Assembly: GCF_023498005.1 (NCBI RefSeq) | Contig: NZ_CP097289.1 | Span: forward strand, 1,488,001 to 1,552,000 | Direction of reading: 5' to 3' | Length of the DNA stretch: 64,000 bases | From: Streptomyces durmitorensis | GTDB taxonomy: Bacteria > Actinomycetota > Actinomycetes > Streptomycetales > Streptomycetaceae | Part shown: in pieces, positions 8,178 through 15,979 of the stretch | How positions within the stretch are numbered: the first letter of the stretch is position 1 | Layout of the letters: each line of letters opens with the position of its first letter | Notes under the pieces: generated by a model | Told to the model about the DNA's origin: nothing | Databases searched by the model: none | What the model saw: only the letters and a program-made list of their open reading frames with translations | Position numbers and translations under genes: made by a program

Positions 8178-8990
8178 ATGACCGCGATCCCGCCGCCCGC
8201 CACCCACCCGATCGACACCAGCAAGGCACACCCCGCCCGGGTCTACGACTGGTACCTGGGCGGCAAGGACAACTACCCGGTGGACGAGGAGCTCGGGCTC
8301 CAGATCGTTTCGCTCGAACCGCAGGCCAAGTACTACGCGCAGCACAACCGTTGGTTCATGCAGCGCGCCACGCGCCACCTCGTGGGAGGGCCCGGGATAC
8401 GCCAGTTCCTGGACATCGGCGCAGGGATCCCCACCGAGCCGAACCTGCACCGCATCGCCCAGTCGGCCGCCCCCGAGGCACGTGTCGTGTATGTGGACAA
8501 CGATCCGACCGTGCTCGCGCACGCGGAGACGCTGCTGCGGGGTACGCCCGAGGGGGCGACGGAGTTCCTCCAGGTGGACGCGCGCGAGCCTGACAAGATC
8601 CTCGAACAGGCCGAGGGCGTACTGGACTTCACCCGGCCGATCGCCCTGTCGCTGAACGCGCTGCTGCACTTCATCAGCGACGACGACGGTGCGTACGACG
8701 TCGTGGCGCGGCTCGTGGCCGCCCTCGCACCGGGCAGCCACCTGGTCCTGTCCCAGGTGGCCGGTGACTTCGATCCGGAGCGGACGCGGCAGGCCGTGGA
8801 GATGTACAAGGCCGGCGGCGTCACGCTCGTGCCGCGCTCACGGGCCGAGGTGGAGCGGTTCTTCGACGGCCTGGAGCTGCTGGACCCGGGCATCGGCTGG
8901 CTGCCGGACTGGCATCCGGAGCTCGGTGTCGACGAGGTCAGGAACGGGACATCGGTGTCGATGTACGCGGGCGTGGCGCGCAAGCCGTAG
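8178..8990 (+). CDS. SAM-dependent methyltransferase, DUF574 (S-adenosyl methyltransferase) family
   Basis: This is a 270-residue member of a family greatly expanded in Streptomyces. Family hallmarks are the opening HPARVYDWYLGGKDNYPVD (residues 15-33) and the Rossmann motif LDIGAGIPTEPNLH near residue 78. The acidic residue DNDPTVL follows near residue 109. Targets of the family are largely unknown. The ATG follows a GGGAG site. It stands alone after a gap of about 100 bases and has no visible functional link to the catabolic operon upstream. Confidence 0.92.
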   Translation: MTAIPPPATHPIDTSKAHPARVYDWYLGGKDNYPVDEELGLQIVSLEPQAKYYAQHNRWFMQRATRHLVGGPGIRQFLDIGAGIPTEPNLHRIAQSAAPEARVVYVDNDPTVLAHAETLLRGTPEGATEFLQVDAREPDKILEQAEGVLDFTRPIALSLNALLHFISDDDGAYDVVARLVAALAPGSHLVLSQVAGDFDPERTRQAVEMYKAGGVTLVPRSRAEVERFFDGLELLDPGIGWLPDWHPELGVDEVRNGTSVSMYAGVARKP

Positions 8991-9215
8991 CCGGTGACAG
9001 GGCGTGGGGAGCGGCGAGCGGCGCCGGGGAGCTGGGAGCTGACCTGGAGTCAGCCGGTTCGGCGCGGGATGTCTGATTTCGCCCTGCGCCCGGCGAGTTG
9101 AGGGCAGGCTGGTGCGGGCCCCCGGCAACGGCGCCGCACCCATGGGGCAGGATGACGCTCGCGCCGGACCACGAACATACGTCCGGTGCGCCCGCACAAC
9201 CTGGAGAATGAACTG

Positions 9216-10313
9216 ATGGAGCGAGCCCTCACATGGCACGACCTGATCACCGCCGGTATCGCGGTGGCCGTTGGCATCGCGGCGGGTCTGCTGCTGCGCA
9301 TGATCCTGCGGTGGCTGGGCGAACGGGCCAGCAGGACCCGGTGGAGCGGCGATGACGTCATCGTCGACGCCGTGCGCACGCTGGTCCCCTGCGCGGCGAT
9401 AACCGCGGGCGCGGCCGTCGCCGCCGCGGCCCTCCCGCTCACCCCCAGGACCGGCCGCAACGTCTCGATGACGCTGACCGCCCTGCTCGTCCTCGCCGCG
9501 ACCCTGACGGCGGCCCGCGTGGTCACGCGCCTGGTGAAGTCCGTCGCGCAGTCGCGGTCGGGCGTCGCGGGATCAGCGACGATCTTCGTCAACATCACCC
9601 GCGTCGTCGTGCTCGCGATGGGCTTCCTCGTCGTCCTGCAGACGCTCGGCGTCTCCATCGCCCCGCTGCTCACGGCGCTCGGCGTCGGCGGCCTCGCGGT
9701 GGCCCTCGCCCTCCAGGACACCCTGGCCAACCTCTTCGCGGGCGTGCACATCCTCGCCGCGAAGACGGTGCAGCCGGGCGACTACATCAAGCTCAGCAGC
9801 GGCGAGGAGGGCTACGTCGTCGACATCAACTGGCGCAACACGGTGGTGCGTCAGCTGTCGAACAACCTCGTCATCATCCCCAACGCCCAGCTCGCGGGCA
9901 CGAACATGACCAACTTCAGCCGCCCCGAGCAGGACCTGTCGATCATGGTCCAGGTCGGCGTCAGCTACGACAGCGACCTGGAGCAGGTCGAGCGCGTCAC
10001 GACCGAGGTCGTGGAGAACGTCATGAAGGACGTCGACGGCGCCCTTCCCGACCACGAACCGGCCGTGCGCTTCCACACCTTCGGTGACTCGCGGATCAGC
10101 TTCACGGTGATCCTGGGCGTCGGCGAGTTCAGCGATCAGTACCGCATCAAGCACGAGTTCATCAAGCAGCTCCACCAGCGCTACCGCGCCGAGGGCATCC
10201 GGGTGCCGTCCCCGGTCAGGACCGTGCACGTGCAGCAGGGAGAGCTTCCCTCGCTCCTGATCCCGCACCAGCGTGAGTCCACGATGCCGACGAAGGCGGT
10301 GCCGCAGCCGTAG
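9216..10313 (+). CDS. Mechanosensitive ion channel family protein (MscS)
   Basis: This 365-residue MscS-type channel has four or so hydrophobic segments in the first 170 residues. The pore helix ALGVGGLAVALALQDTLANLFAG (about 150-173) is rich in glycine and alanine. It is followed by the beta domain (GDYIKLSSGEEGYVVDINWRNT) and an alpha/beta C-terminal domain. Such channels release solutes on hypo-osmotic shock. I chose ATG at 9216 because a GGAG site sits nine bases before it; an in-frame GTG at 9186 lacks one. It is monocistronic in appearance. Confidence 0.93.
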   Translation: MERALTWHDLITAGIAVAVGIAAGLLLRMILRWLGERASRTRWSGDDVIVDAVRTLVPCAAITAGAAVAAAALPLTPRTGRNVSMTLTALLVLAATLTAARVVTRLVKSVAQSRSGVAGSATIFVNITRVVVLAMGFLVVLQTLGVSIAPLLTALGVGGLAVALALQDTLANLFAGVHILAAKTVQPGDYIKLSSGEEGYVVDINWRNTVVRQLSNNLVIIPNAQLAGTNMTNFSRPEQDLSIMVQVGVSYDSDLEQVERVTTEVVENVMKDVDGALPDHEPAVRFHTFGDSRISFTVILGVGEFSDQYRIKHEFIKQLHQRYRAEGIRVPSPVRTVHVQQGELPSLLIPHQRESTMPTKAVPQP

Positions 10314-10431
10314 GCCGTGGTCAGCTTCGCTCCGCCGACACTCCGCGAACGGGCGAATTGACCAGGGAGCGGGGCATTGCTGGATGTACTGGCCCCTCTG
10401 GCAAGGCAACTGACTTCCGTTCTGGAGTGAC

Positions 10432-10839
10432 ATGAGTACCCGTAACCTCCCCCTCGCCCTGAGCCTCGCCGCTGTCGCCCTGGCCGGCGGCGCCGGGAGC
10501 GCGGCCGCGGTCGGCGACGACACCGGCACGACCTCGCTCAGCGGCAACGGCGCCGAGCAGGCGTTCGGCAACAGCACCACCGAGGGGGACCTGAGTGCAC
10601 AGGGGCGTCTGGTCGACAGCTCCCTGAACAAGCTCTGCGCCGGTGTTCCCGTCAAGGCGAACGTGGGCTCCCTCGTCGGCATCCTCGTGCCGGTCGCGGT
10701 CCAGGACATCCCGGTCCTCTCGGCGCCGCAGAACCAGCAGTGCGCCGAGAACTCCACGCAGGCCAAGCAGGACGAGCCGCTGTCGCACCTCCTCAGCGAC
10801 ATCCCCGCGGTGTCGGGCAACGGCGCGAACAACGACTGA
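10432..10839 (+). CDS. rdlA: Rodlin (aerial hypha surface protein)
   Basis: This 135-residue secreted protein has a signal peptide at about residues 1-26 (ending GSAAA). The mature part has the features of Streptomyces rodlins: GDD near the start, SGNGAEQAFGNS, SLNKLC, PVAVQDIPVL, NQQCAENSTQAKQ and SHLLSDIP. It has two cysteines. Rodlins order chaplin fibrils into rodlets on aerial hyphae and spores. S. coelicolor has a divergent rdlA/rdlB pair, but only one gene is present here and no chaplin is nearby. The rdlA label is by family; it could equally be rdlB-like. A strong terminator follows at 10864. Confidence 0.88.
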   Translation: MSTRNLPLALSLAAVALAGGAGSAAAVGDDTGTTSLSGNGAEQAFGNSTTEGDLSAQGRLVDSSLNKLCAGVPVKANVGSLVGILVPVAVQDIPVLSAPQNQQCAENSTQAKQDEPLSHLLSDIPAVSGNGANND

Positions 10840-10863
10840 CCCCGACCGCTCCCCCACTTCGCA

Positions 10864-10887
10864 CGGCCCCTGCGCAAGCAGGGGCCG
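10864..10887 (+). terminator. Rho-independent-like hairpin after the rodlin gene
   Basis: A perfect 10-bp stem (CGGCCCCTGC / GCAGGGGCCG) closes on a GCAA tetraloop 25 bases after the rodlin stop codon. There is no long U tract, as is usual for Streptomyces terminators. Confidence 0.85.
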
Positions 10888-10933
10888 TCGTCGTTCCCGG
10901 CCCCACGAGCAGATGGAGGGACGACCTGGTGGT

Positions 10934-10963
10934 TTGACAGGTCCGCGCCGCGCAGATCATGAT
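10934..10963 (+). promoter_or_regulatory. Promoter of the ABC transporter/GntR operon
   Basis: A perfect TTGACA -35 hexamer (10934-10939) is followed 18 bases later by CATGAT (10958-10963) as -10. The predicted start point falls inside the adjoining palindrome at 10961-10986. Confidence 0.65.
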
Positions 10964-10986
10964 TCCATTAATTGTTTAATGGAATC
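10961..10986. promoter_or_regulatory. Palindromic operator, probably for the GntR/YtrA regulator
   Basis: This is a perfect inverted repeat with 11-bp arms (GATTCCATTAA and TTAATGGAATC) around a TTGT spacer. It is strikingly AT-rich in 72% GC DNA and overlaps the -10/start region, as expected for a repressor site. The YtrA-type GntR gene at the end of this operon is the likely ligand (inference). Confidence 0.78.
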
Positions 10987-10999
10987 GAGAGAGGTGCGC

Positions 11000-11971
11000 G
11001 TGGACATGACCCTTGCCGACCCCACCGAGGCCACCGGATCCTTGGGCGCGACCGCGCTCGAGGCCCGCGGCCTGGGCAAGCGCTATCGCCGCGGATGGGC
11101 GCTGCGCGACTGCTCCTTCCGGCTGCCCGCCGGACGGATCTGCGGTCTCGTCGGCCCCAACGGCGCCGGAAAGAGCACCCTGTTGGGGCTCGCGACCCGC
11201 CTGGTGACCCCGACAGAGGGTGACCTGCGCGTCTTCGGTGTGCCGGTGGACGATCCCTCCGCGATGCCTCGCTTCGCGTTCCTCTCGCAGGACAAGCCGC
11301 TGTTCAAGCGGTTCAGCGTGGCCGACACGCTGCGCATGGGCCAAGAGCTCAACCCCGGCTGGGACATGGCCGCCGCCGAGCGGATCGTGCGCTCCGGCAA
11401 CGTTCCCCTTGAGGCCAAGGTCGGCACGCTCTCCGGCGGTCAGCGCACCCGCGTCGCCTTCGCGCTCGCCTTCGGCAAGCGGCCCGATCTGCTGCTGCTC
11501 GACGAGCCGATGGCCGACCTCGACCCGCTGGCCCGGGACGAGATGGGCTCCCTGCTGATGTCCGAGGCCGTCGAGCGCGGCACGACGGTGGTGATGTCCT
11601 CCCACATGCTGGCCGAGCTGGAGGACATGTGCGACTTCCTCCTGGTCATCGCGGACGGCCGCCTCCGGATGGCGGGCGACACCGACGAACTGGTCCCGGC
11701 CCACACCCTGGTGACCGGACTCGCCCCCGACGGCACCCCTCCCGCGGACCTCACCCCCCACTCGGTGGTCGAATTCCGGCTCCAGGGGCGCCAGTTCCGC
11801 GCCCTCCTGCGTCCTGGCGGCCCGCTGGCCCCGGACTGGGAGGTCTCCGAGCCGAGCCTGGAGGAAGTCCTGCTCGCCTACCTCCGCTCACCCGACGCGG
11901 AGCCGCTGTTCACGCACGACGCACGCGTCGAGGACGCACGCATCCGGACCGAGGGGATCGCCGCCGCATGA
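11000..11971 (+). CDS. ABC transporter ATP-binding protein (ABC-2 type)
   Basis: This 323-residue ATPase has Walker A GPNGAGKST near residue 55, Q-loop SQDK, signature LSGGQRTR and Walker B LLLLDEPMADLDP, followed by the H-loop SSHM. The C-terminal 90 residues are the variable tail common in drug or lantibiotic-type ABC-2 ATPases. GTG at 11000 is preferred because GAGGT lies just upstream; ATG at 10979 lies inside the operator and ATG at 11006 is also possible. It overlaps the permease by ATGA. Operons of this layout with a YtrA regulator often respond to cell-envelope stress. Confidence 0.9.
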   Translation: MDMTLADPTEATGSLGATALEARGLGKRYRRGWALRDCSFRLPAGRICGLVGPNGAGKSTLLGLATRLVTPTEGDLRVFGVPVDDPSAMPRFAFLSQDKPLFKRFSVADTLRMGQELNPGWDMAAAERIVRSGNVPLEAKVGTLSGGQRTRVAFALAFGKRPDLLLLDEPMADLDPLARDEMGSLLMSEAVERGTTVVMSSHMLAELEDMCDFLLVIADGRLRMAGDTDELVPAHTLVTGLAPDGTPPADLTPHSVVEFRLQGRQFRALLRPGGPLAPDWEVSEPSLEEVLLAYLRSPDAEPLFTHDARVEDARIRTEGIAAA

Positions 11972-12948
11972 GCACCACCCTGACCGAGCAGCCGCGCACC
12001 GGGCAGTCCGCCAAGAAGCCGGGCCTGGTGCACGGGCTCACCTGGCTCGTCCTGCGCCAGCACCGCACCACGACGTGGCTCGTCGTCGCCCTGGTCGTAC
12101 TGGGCGCGGCCACGATCGTCTACGAACGCGGCGCGATGGCCGACATGCTCGCCGGCATGGGCTGGCCGGACAAGGACGTCAGCCTGGAATCGGCGCCGCA
12201 GAGTTACGAGTACATCGCCGAGGCCCTTGGCGCCCTGCCCGTCGTCCTCGGCGTCTTCCTCGGCGCCCCGCTGATCGCGAGCGACCAGGAGCACGGCACC
12301 GCGCAGCTGGTCACCACGCAGTCGGTGCCGCGCCGCCGCTGGCTCGCGGCCAAGCTGGGCTGGTGCCTCTCGCTCGTCCTGGTGTCCACCCTCGTGCTCG
12401 CCACGCTGTTCTTCTGGTGGTGGGAGCCCTACCGCGATCTTCTCCTCTCGGAGTGGCTCTCGGGTTCGGTGTTCGACAACACGGGCCCCATGCTGACGGC
12501 GCTCTCCCTCTTCCTCACCGTCAGCGGCATCGCGATCGGCATGCTGCTGCGCAGGGTGCTGCCCGCCATGCTGGCCACCTTCTTCTTCGCCCTGGTCGTC
12601 CAGGTGGCCTGGGGCGAGTTCCGTGACCGCCTCGCCACCCCGCGCGTCATCACATGGCCGCTGAACGCCGATACGCCTGACCTAGTCAACAGCAGCAGCG
12701 TCGTGGAGGCGGACCGCTGGATCGGCACCGCCGACGGGCAGCTCTTCGGGTGGGGCACCTGCGCCGAACCGACCGAGAAGGCCTCCAACGCCTGCGTCAA
12801 GGAACACGGCATCGTCAACAACGTGGTCGAGTACTTCGGCTACGACCAGATGCCGGGCATGCAGTGGACCGGCGCCGCGGTGCTGCTCGGTGCCACCGCC
12901 GCCGTGGCGGTCTTCGTCCTGTGGTGGTCGACGCGGCGGCCCCTCTAG
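11968..12948 (+). CDS. ABC-2 family permease subunit
   Basis: This 326-residue membrane protein has about six hydrophobic segments: VVALVVLGAATIV, LPVVLGVFLGAPLIASDQE, LSLVLVSTLVLATLFFW, LTALSLFLTVSGIAIGML, AMLATFFFALVVQVAW and the C-terminal TGAAVLLGATAAVAVFVLWW. The motif SDQEHGTAQLV after the second segment is typical of ABC-2 permeases. An extracytoplasmic loop with two cysteines lies between the last two helices. The partner ATPase overlaps by four bases. The substrate is unknown. Confidence 0.88.
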   Translation: MSTTLTEQPRTGQSAKKPGLVHGLTWLVLRQHRTTTWLVVALVVLGAATIVYERGAMADMLAGMGWPDKDVSLESAPQSYEYIAEALGALPVVLGVFLGAPLIASDQEHGTAQLVTTQSVPRRRWLAAKLGWCLSLVLVSTLVLATLFFWWWEPYRDLLLSEWLSGSVFDNTGPMLTALSLFLTVSGIAIGMLLRRVLPAMLATFFFALVVQVAWGEFRDRLATPRVITWPLNADTPDLVNSSSVVEADRWIGTADGQLFGWGTCAEPTEKASNACVKEHGIVNNVVEYFGYDQMPGMQWTGAAVLLGATAAVAVFVLWWSTRRPL

Positions 12949-12975
12949 GGCGACCGGGGACCGCAGGTACGTAAA

Positions 12976-13401
12976 GTGTCCGCAAACGAGCAGAGAGTGG
13001 GGACAGTGGTCGAATTCCGCATCGACCGGCGCAGCGGTGTGGCCACGTACCTCCAGATCGTGCGGCAGGTCGAACAGGCCCTGCGCATGGGCGCGCTGGT
13101 GGAGGGCGACCGGCTGCCGACCGCGGCCCAGGTCGCGGCGGCCACCAAGGTCAACCCGAACACGACGCTCAAGGCGTACCGCGAGCTGGAGCGCGCCGGC
13201 CTCGCCGAGGTCCGCCAGGGAGCGGGCACGTTCATCACCCGCTCCCTCGCCCGCCCCCAGGCGGGACCGGACTCTCCCCTGCAGACCGCGCTGACGGAGT
13301 GGATGCACGAGGCGCGGTCGGCGGGGCTGACCGGGCAGGACGTGAGGGCGCTGTTCGAGGCGGTCCACGCGGCGACGTTCGAGGGCGCCGCGCAGGACTG
13401 A
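12976..13401 (+). CDS. GntR-family regulator, YtrA subfamily
   Basis: This protein has up to 141 residues. The GntR winged helix starts at FRIDRRSGVATYLQIVRQVEQALRMG and contains the recognition part TAAQVAAATKVNPNTTLKAYRELERAG. The C-terminal domain is only about 60 residues, which marks the YtrA group that regulates linked ABC transporters. Three in-frame GTG starts are possible (12976, 12997, 13006). The last would start at the conserved VEFRIDRRSG, so the exact start is open. It lies 27 bases after the permease and probably represses the operon through the palindrome at 10961. Confidence 0.88.
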   Translation: MSANEQRVGTVVEFRIDRRSGVATYLQIVRQVEQALRMGALVEGDRLPTAAQVAAATKVNPNTTLKAYRELERAGLAEVRQGAGTFITRSLARPQAGPDSPLQTALTEWMHEARSAGLTGQDVRALFEAVHAATFEGAAQD

Positions 13402-13435
13402 TCCACCCGCCGGGGAGTCCCGCTCGGGGCCACAC

Positions 13436-13466
13436 TCGACAAACCCCATAAGCGACCGCTTAGTAT
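13436..13466 (+). promoter_or_regulatory. Promoter with TetR-like palindrome before the acyl-CoA dehydrogenase
   Basis: TAGTAT (13461-13466) reads as -10 with TCGACA (13436-13441) as a weak -35. A perfect inverted repeat TAAGCG-AC-CGCTTA (13449-13462) fills the spacer and touches the -10. AAGCG/CGCTT half-sites of this kind are common for TetR repressors of fatty acid genes. No TetR gene is adjacent. Confidence 0.6.
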
Positions 13467-13526
13467 CGGGTGTGCGGGGCTCCCTGCCCCGGGATCGGTA
13501 CCGCCGTCACCGCATGGAGAATCCGC

Positions 13527-15323
13527 ATGGCATCCCTGCTCCTTTCCCGCCGCGATCTCGAGTTCCTGCTGTACGAGTGGCTCGACGTGCCCGCGCTCAC
13601 CGCCCGGGAGCGCTACGCGGACCACTCCCGCGAGACGTTCGACGCCGCACTGGAGCTGAGCGAGCAGATCGCCACGCGGCACTTCGCCCCGCACAACAAG
13701 AAGAACGACGCCCAGGAGCCCACCTTCGACGGTGAGCGGGTGCACATCATCCCCGAGGTCAAGGAGGCCCTGCGGGTCTTCGGGGACTCGGGGCTCCTGG
13801 CCAGTGCCATGGACCACGAGATCGGCGGCGGGCAGCTGCCCGCCGTGGTGGCGCAGGCCTGTTTCGCGTGGTTCCAGGCGGCGAACGTCGGCACGGCCGC
13901 TTACCCCTTCCTGACCATGGGCAACGCCAATCTCCTCCTCGCGCACGCGTCGAAGGAGCAGATCGAGACCTTCGTACGCCCGATGGTCGAGGGCCGCTTC
14001 CTGGGGACGATGTGTCTGTCGGAGCCGCAGGCCGGATCGTCGCTCGCCGATGTGGCGACGCGGGCCCAGGAGCAGGAGGACGGGACGTACCGCCTCTTCG
14101 GGAACAAGATGTGGATCTCCGGCGGTGAGCACGAGCTCTCGGAGAACATCGTGCATCTGGTGCTCGCCCGCATCCCCGGCGGCCCGCCCGGCGTGAAAGG
14201 CCTCTCGCTGTTCATCGTGCCCAAGGTCCTGGTCGGCGACGACGGTGCCCTGGGCGAGCGCAATGACGTCGTGCTCGCGGGCCTCAACCACAAGATGGGC
14301 TACCGAGGGACCACGAACACCCTCCTGAACTTCGGCGAGGGCGCCCACCGGCCCGGCGGTGAGCCCGGCGCGGTCGGCCACCTCATCGGGGAGGCGAACC
14401 ACGGCCTCGCGTACATGTTCCACATGATGAACGAGGCCCGGATCGGCGTGGGCCTCGGTGCCACCGCGCTCGGCTACACCGGCTATCTGCACGCCCTGGA
14501 CTACGCGCGCAGCCGCCCGCAGGGCCGTCCGCCGGCCGCCAAGAACCCCGCGTCGCCGCAGGTCCCGATCATCGAGCACGCCGACGTCCGCCGGATGCTC
14601 CTCGCCCAGAAGGCGTACGTGGAGGGCGCGTTGGCGCTCAACCTGTACTGCGGGCGGCTGCTGGACGAGCAGCACACCGGCGCCTCGCAGCAGGCGCGCG
14701 AGGAGGCCGAGCTGCTGCTCGACGTGCTCACGCCCATCGCCAAGACCTGGCCGTCGCAGTGGTGCCTGGAGGCCAACGACCTGGCGATCCAGGTGCACGG
14801 CGGGTACGGCTACACGCGCGAGTACAACGTCGAGCAGTTCTACCGCGACAACCGCCTCAACCCCATCCACGAGGGCACGCACGGCATCCACGGCCTCGAT
14901 CTGCTCGGCCGCAAGGTCGTCATGAAGGGCGGCGCGGGTCTCGCGCTGCTCGGCGCGCGCATCGCGGAGACCACCGCCCGCGCCACGGAGGCCGGCGGTG
15001 ACGCCGCCGAGTACGCGGCGGCGCTCGACGCGTCCGTACGCCGGGTGGCTTCCGCGACCGGGAAGCTCTGGTCGACCGGTGACCCGCGGACGGCCCTGGC
15101 CAACGCGTCCGTCTACCTGGAGGCGGTCGGGCACGTGGTCGTCGCCTGGATGTGGCTGGAGCAGCTGCTCGCGGCCGAAGCGGGCACCGAGGACGTCCAC
15201 GCGGGCAAGCGCGGCGCCTGCCGCTACTTCTTCCGCCATGAACTGCCCAAGACCGAGGCCCAGTTCACGCTCCTGGAGAGCCTGGACCGGACCGCCGTCG
15301 AGCTGGACGAGAACGCCTTCTGA
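13527..15323 (+). CDS. Acyl-CoA dehydrogenase (long, about 600-residue type)
   Basis: This 598-residue flavoenzyme introduces the alpha-beta double bond into acyl-CoA. N-terminal helices precede the middle beta domain (MCLSEPQAGSSLADV near residue 160; KMWISGGEHEL near 194). The C-terminal helical domain has the FAD/substrate motif QVHGGYGYTREYNVEQFYRDNRLNPIHEGTHGI (about 420-455), which contains the region of the catalytic glutamate. A further tail of about 130 residues marks the longer FadE5/AidB-like acyl-CoA dehydrogenases. ATG at 13527 follows GGAGA. The 3' end overlaps the convergent membrane-protein gene by 59 bases. Confidence 0.92.
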   Translation: MASLLLSRRDLEFLLYEWLDVPALTARERYADHSRETFDAALELSEQIATRHFAPHNKKNDAQEPTFDGERVHIIPEVKEALRVFGDSGLLASAMDHEIGGGQLPAVVAQACFAWFQAANVGTAAYPFLTMGNANLLLAHASKEQIETFVRPMVEGRFLGTMCLSEPQAGSSLADVATRAQEQEDGTYRLFGNKMWISGGEHELSENIVHLVLARIPGGPPGVKGLSLFIVPKVLVGDDGALGERNDVVLAGLNHKMGYRGTTNTLLNFGEGAHRPGGEPGAVGHLIGEANHGLAYMFHMMNEARIGVGLGATALGYTGYLHALDYARSRPQGRPPAAKNPASPQVPIIEHADVRRMLLAQKAYVEGALALNLYCGRLLDEQHTGASQQAREEAELLLDVLTPIAKTWPSQWCLEANDLAIQVHGGYGYTREYNVEQFYRDNRLNPIHEGTHGIHGLDLLGRKVVMKGGAGLALLGARIAETTARATEAGGDAAEYAAALDASVRRVASATGKLWSTGDPRTALANASVYLEAVGHVVVAWMWLEQLLAAEAGTEDVHAGKRGACRYFFRHELPKTEAQFTLLESLDRTAVELDENAF

Positions 15324-15924
15324 CCCAGAAGTACAGGACCACCGAGCAGACCGCCGCGAACGCGCACCACGTGGAGATGTACTCCCGCTGCCACAGCGCC
15401 ACGCACACCGCCGCCCCGACGGCGACCAGGACGCCGAAAAGGACGAGGCCCCGGTCGCCGGAGAGGAGCAGGGAGCCGATGGTGGCGACGAGGTATCCGG
15501 CGACGATCAGCTCGGGCTGGGGAAGGCCGAGCGAGTACCCGACCGTGTGGCCGCGGATCTCGGCCGTCACGGTGCGGGTCGCCAGGCTGTAGGAGAGCGC
15601 CGCCGCCGTCGCGATGCCCGCCGCGAGCGGGATCAGCAGGCGGCGGCGTGCGCTACGCGGTGCCGCGCCCAGCACCGCCACGGGCATCCACAGCGCGAGC
15701 AGCGGCATGGCGATCACGGCCCAGGCGACGGTGGCGGGGCCCGTGCCGCCCTCGTCCCGCCACACCTGGGCCTCGATGATCTGGTGCGCTCCGAGCAGCA
15801 GCGGGAGCGCCGCGAGCGGCAGGTCACCCGGGCGGGCACCGCGAGCCGCCCGGGTGACACACGCGACCCCGACGGCGGCGATGCCCGCGCCCGCCACGAG
15901 ATCGGCCGTCGCGCTCCAGCACAT
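15265..15924 (-). CDS. DUF6629-like integral membrane protein
   Basis: This 219-residue protein has about seven hydrophobic segments and an N-terminus MCWSATADLVAG that is highly characteristic of a conserved actinobacterial membrane family (recalled as DUF6629). The third segment contains LLLGAHQIIEAQVWRDEG with conserved polar residues. Function is unknown. I chose ATG at 15924 because MCWSA is the conserved start; GTG at 15933 has a better-spaced GGGGA site and may be used instead. Its last 20 codons lie opposite the end of the acyl-CoA dehydrogenase gene. Confidence 0.8.
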   Translation of the reverse strand: MCWSATADLVAGAGIAAVGVACVTRAARGARPGDLPLAALPLLLGAHQIIEAQVWRDEGGTGPATVAWAVIAMPLLALWMPVAVLGAAPRSARRRLLIPLAAGIATAAALSYSLATRTVTAEIRGHTVGYSLGLPQPELIVAGYLVATIGSLLLSGDRGLVLFGVLVAVGAAVCVALWQREYISTWCAFAAVCSVVLYFWVRRRSRPARRRSGPGSPGA

Positions 15925-15979
15925 GACGATCACGCTACGGTCCCCGCCGCCCGGCGGCGCGCCGGGCGGGCCGCCGGGG

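Noticed and set aside
15265..15323. Possible frameshift because two convergent genes overlap by 59 bases
   Set aside because: Both frames are intact and end with plausible C-termini. Short convergent overlaps occur in these genomes.
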